From: Planctomycetota bacterium
GTDB taxonomy: Bacteria > Planctomycetota > Planctomycetia > Pirellulales > Pirellulaceae
Assembly (NCBI GenBank): GCA_019347795.1
Contig: JAHWKS010000210.1
Span: forward strand, 1-7,924
Direction: 5' to 3'
DNA: 7,924 nt
Shown here: one piece after another, positions 6,063 to 7,924 of the stretch
Numbering within the stretch: the stretch's first letter is position 1
Layout: each line of letters starts with the position of its first letter
The notes under the pieces: generated by a model
What the model saw: only the letters and a program-made list of their open reading frames with translations
What the model was told of the DNA's origin: nothing
Database searches by the model: none
Position numbers and translations under genes: made by a program

Positions 6063-7218
6063 ACCGCTCCTTCAAACCCTCGATCCGCCCTTCCTGAAGG
6101 ATCGGCAGGAAGCGGTTGGGGATGGCGAGGATGAAGCAGCCGACCGCCGTGCCGAACAGCTCGCCCGGCTTTCCGCCGACGCGGCCGCCCCCTCCTTTGC
6201 CGTGAATCTTGGCGCCTTCATCCCGCCATTGGCCGTGGCGGGAAGGATTCGAGGCATCGACGATTTGCGACGCGGTCAAGTAATCGCGCATCCGCGGATA
6301 GCACTCCCGCCAGTCATCGCCTCCCACCTGATACAGCGCCTGCCCGACGTAGTAGAGCGTATAGGCGTCGAAGGGCATCGCGCCGTCGCGGCGCGGCGAT
6401 TTGGGGAGCAGCTTGATCTGCTCGGTGATGAAGTCCATGTTCTTGGGGATCCGCCAGTCGTCGTATTGGCCGAACTCCTGCAGACAGACCACGCCCGCGG
6501 CGGCCATGGCGACGGTGCCTCCGCCGCCTCCCTTGGTGTACGTGAACTGCCCGGGCTGCCGCTGCTGCGCGCTTTCCGGGGCGTCGCGGCGGCCGTCCTG
6601 GGGAGAGTAATGCTCGCGGACGCTCTTGATGGCCAGGTTGGTCACCTCGGGCGGGACCTCCAGCCCGCTATCGACCGCGCTGCGAAGCGCCTTGGCCTGC
6701 ATCACCGCCAGGCTCAAATCATGCCCACGCGACTGCCGCCGTGCCTGATAGTCCCAGCCGCCGTCTTCGCACTGGGTGTTGGCGATCAGCCGCAGCGCGC
6801 GATCGAGCGATTCGTTGAACCGCCGATCAGGAAAGGTGGACATTCCGTGCGCCTGTCCCAGCACGAAGGTGGACAGGCCGTGGTTGTACATGTCGCGCTG
6901 AGCGTTAGAAATGTTCAATAGCCCCGACGGCCTGGCGTTGGTGATGACGTAGTCGAGCGCCTTCTGCACGTTCTGACCATACCGTCCGCGACCCGGGCCG
7001 TGCCCGGCCGCCATGAAGGCCAGCGCTCCCAAACCCACCAGCCCCAGGTCGTTGGAGTCCCAGTTCCCCTCGCTCCCTTGGTTCCGGGCGAGCCAGTCGA
7101 GTCCGCGGTCCAGCGCCGCCTGGCTGGCTTCGGTAATCTCCCACTCCCCGTCGGCATGAACCGCCGGAGTACGGGCAAGCATCGAGAACAGGGCGAGCGC
7201 GGCGCAGATCCATTGCAT
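6055..7218 (-). CDS. secreted prenyltransferase/squalene-oxidase repeat protein
   Basis: A 387-aa protein with a signal peptide: a hydrophobic ICAALALFSMLA core and a likely cleavage after AVHA at residue 22. The mature part is built of alpha/alpha-toroid repeats of the prenyltransferase/squalene-cyclase superfamily. QW-like motifs occur at NQGSEGNWDS (46-55) and TQCEDGGWDY (148-157), with further repeat helices around GGGGTVAMAAAGVVCLQEFG (231-250), TLYYVGQALYQVGGDDW (287-303) and GELFGTAVGCFILAIP (352-367). The DxDD acid motif of squalene-hopene cyclases is absent and the length is about half of a cyclase, so it is unlikely to cyclise triterpenes. A binding or structural role in the periplasm is more plausible. 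Proteins of this kind commonly sit near VWA/BatA genes in planctomycetes (recalled, not checked). The ATG at 7218 is the only upstream start and gives a complete signal peptide, but no ribosome-binding site is visible. The gene ends TGA, overlapped by the 78-aa gene. Confidence 0.88.
   Translation of the reverse strand: MQWICAALALFSMLARTPAVHADGEWEITEASQAALDRGLDWLARNQGSEGNWDSNDLGLVGLGALAFMAAGHGPGRGRYGQNVQKALDYVITNARPSGLLNISNAQRDMYNHGLSTFVLGQAHGMSTFPDRRFNESLDRALRLIANTQCEDGGWDYQARRQSRGHDLSLAVMQAKALRSAVDSGLEVPPEVTNLAIKSVREHYSPQDGRRDAPESAQQRQPGQFTYTKGGGGGTVAMAAAGVVCLQEFGQYDDWRIPKNMDFITEQIKLLPKSPRRDGAMPFDAYTLYYVGQALYQVGGDDWRECYPRMRDYLTASQIVDASNPSRHGQWRDEGAKIHGKGGGGRVGGKPGELFGTAVGCFILAIPNRFLPILQEGRIEGLKERFE
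6067..6072 (-). promoter_or_regulatory. internal Shine-Dalgarno site for the 78-aa gene
   Basis: AAGGAG on the - strand lies within the coding end of the 387-aa gene, four bases before the TTG start. It is the strongest ribosome-binding site among the - strand genes of the window and decides the choice of TTG over later start codons. Confidence 0.65.
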
Positions 7219-7369
7219 GGCGGCGTGAGGCTGGGAGGGATGATTGACGGCGGGAAGCGACTGGCCACGCCGAGCAACTGGATCCGACGCGCCCGATCGG
7301 CGTCCGCGCCCGGCGAGCCGTCAGGATAATCCATCCCGGCCCGGAAAAACACCATCCTCAGGCGGATTT

Positions 7370-7393
7370 GCCACGCCGTCGGCGCCGCGTGGC
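7370..7393. repeat. 24-bp inverted repeat in the divergent region
   Basis: GCCACGC (7370-7376) and GCGTGGC (7387-7393) are perfect 7-bp inverted arms with a 10-base spacer. The right arm ends 20 bases before a TATAAA box at 7414, over the expected -35 position. It could be a repressor or activator site, or simply an RNA hairpin. Confidence 0.4.
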
Positions 7394-7410
7394 GGGGTTG
7401 GCCGCCGGTA

Positions 7411-7419
7411 TGCTATAAA
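7411..7419 (+). promoter_or_regulatory. candidate extended -10 promoter upstream of acpP
   Basis: TGCTATAAA fits an extended -10 element (TGn followed by TATAAA, 5/6). No good -35 lies 16-18 bases upstream, as expected for extended -10 promoters. It would give a leader of about 175 bases before acpP. Confidence 0.35.
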
Positions 7420-7475
7420 GACAGGTGTTGGTCGCGAGGGCGTGGGCGGCCGCGCTCCAACAGAGAGACTCCATC

Positions 7476-7505
7476 TTGACCGGGTTTGTGAAAATCCTCT
7501 ATCTT
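7476..7505 (+). promoter_or_regulatory. candidate sigma70 promoter for acpP
   Basis: TTGACC (7476-7481, 5/6) and TATCTT (7500-7505, 4/6) are separated by 18 bases. Transcription would start near 7512, leaving a leader of about 90 bases. It is the better of the two + strand candidates and suits a highly expressed housekeeping gene. Confidence 0.45.
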
Positions 7506-7601
7506 CCTGTTTCATCGGGCGTTGGCGCTCGATTCGTGTTGTTATCATCTCCCGGCCGGCCCCGGCCGATCGTTTGATCCCTCTTTGCTAGGAGCGGGAC
7601 T

Positions 7602-7844
7602 GTGGCGTCTGTGAAAGATCGCGTAATCGACATCGTGGCCGAGCAACTCGGCGTCGATAAAGAGAAGATCACCCCCGAAACCCATTTCATCAATGATCTG
7701 GGCGCCGATTCGCTCGACACCGTCGAGCTGGTGATGGAGCTGGAGGAGGAATTCGACATCAGCATTCCCGACGACGCCGCCGAGAAGATCCAAACCGTCG
7801 GCCAGGCCATCGAGTTTATCGAGAAGGAGCAGGCGTCGTCGTAA
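7602..7844 (+). CDS. acpP: acyl carrier protein
   Basis: An 80-aa acyl carrier protein, the soluble cytoplasmic carrier of growing acyl chains in type II fatty-acid synthesis. The attachment site is in [18 protein letters not shown]: Ser37 receives 4'-phosphopantetheine from holo-ACP synthase. The flanking helix II is strongly acidic, as needed for docking to FabH, FabF and FabG, and length and N- to C-terminal alignment match the family throughout. The start is GTG at 7602, placed 7 bases after a clean AGGAG (7590-7594); the resulting [18 protein letters not shown] is a standard ACP N-terminus. fabF begins within 40 bases downstream on the same strand, the classic acpP-fabF operon. Nothing in the gene is odd apart from the GTG start. 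Confidence 0.98.
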   Translation: MASVKDRVIDIVAEQLGVDKEKITPETHFINDLGADSLDTVELVMELEEEFDISIPDDAAEKIQTVGQAIEFIEKEQASS

Positions 7845-7881
7845 GTCGCCTCCCGGGTAAGTTCTTGTGAGCAGCGTGAGC

Positions 7882-7924
7882 ATGAAACGGCGCGTCGTCG
7901 TCACGGGTCTGGGCGTCATCACCT
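7882..7924 (+). CDS. fabF: beta-ketoacyl-ACP synthase II, N-terminal fragment
   Basis: Only the first 14 codons fall in the window: MKRRVVVTGLGVIT, the characteristic N-terminus of FabF (KAS II), which condenses malonyl-ACP with acyl-ACP during chain elongation. Its place directly after acpP supports the call. ATG at 7882 is the preferred start. In-frame GTG codons at 7867 and 7876 would add up to five residues (VSSVS), and the ribosome-binding site is not clear enough to decide between them. The gene runs off the right edge. Confidence 0.9.
   Translation, partial: MKRRVVVTGLGVIT

Larger units (their letters stand above)
7219..7601. other. divergent intergenic control region
   Basis: 383 bases between the start of the secreted repeat protein (- strand) and acpP (+ strand). 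Short frames here are Arg/Pro-rich and lack ribosome-binding sites, so I call no gene. On the + side it holds two candidate promoters and a palindrome, described separately. On the - side the only hint of a promoter is a TATCCT-like box at 7323-7328 without a recognisable -35. Confidence 0.7.

Noticed and set aside
6055..7218. Squalene-hopene cyclase as the function of the 387-aa protein
   Set aside because: It has a signal peptide, about half the length of a cyclase and no DxDD motif, so only the repeat fold is supported.
7244..7591. Open frames on both strands in the region before acpP
   Set aside because: They lack ribosome-binding sites, are Arg/Pro-rich, and overlap the probable promoters of acpP.

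Overview
This GC-rich window looks like the chromosome of a planctomycete, probably of the Pirellulales type. That assignment is an inference. It rests on the very large BatA-like/von Willebrand A (VWA) membrane proteins with glutamine-amidotransferase-like domains, a secreted prenyltransferase/squalene-oxidase-repeat protein, weak or absent Shine-Dalgarno sites before several genes, and high GC.

Layout. (1) Positions 1-306, + strand: a short promoter-like region and a small antitoxin-like gene. A perfect 7-bp tandem duplication breaks its frame; removing one unit restores a clean 79-aa protein. (2) Positions 320-5561, - strand: two large, closely spaced membrane-anchored VWA proteins (908 aa upstream, 829 aa downstream). 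Each has N-terminal membrane helices, a VWA domain, a GATase-like region and a C-terminal helix. Both genes carry embedded repeats: a 74-bp imperfect palindrome in the first and a 42-bp array of six heptanucleotides in the second. (3) Positions 5562-5825: intergenic, with a cluster of three GC-rich hairpins (REP-like). (4) Positions 5826-7218, - strand: a secreted 387-aa alpha/alpha-toroid repeat protein, followed by an 8-nt overlapping 78-aa orphan protein that starts with TTG. (5) Positions 7219-7601: a divergent control region with a palindrome and two candidate + strand promoters. (6) Positions 7602-7924, + strand: acpP (acyl carrier protein) and the first codons of fabF, the usual fatty-acid synthesis pair.

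How they fit together. acpP-fabF is housekeeping lipid synthesis and is transcribed away from everything else. The - strand genes form one or two transcription units. By charge distribution, the bulk of both VWA proteins lies outside the cytoplasmic membrane, and the repeat protein carries a signal peptide, so all three probably act in the same compartment. The MoxR ATPase and DUF58 protein that often accompany BatA-type VWA proteins are not in the window. I see no RNA genes, CRISPR arrays, insertion sequences or phage genes. The most unusual signals are the repeats lying inside coding sequence.
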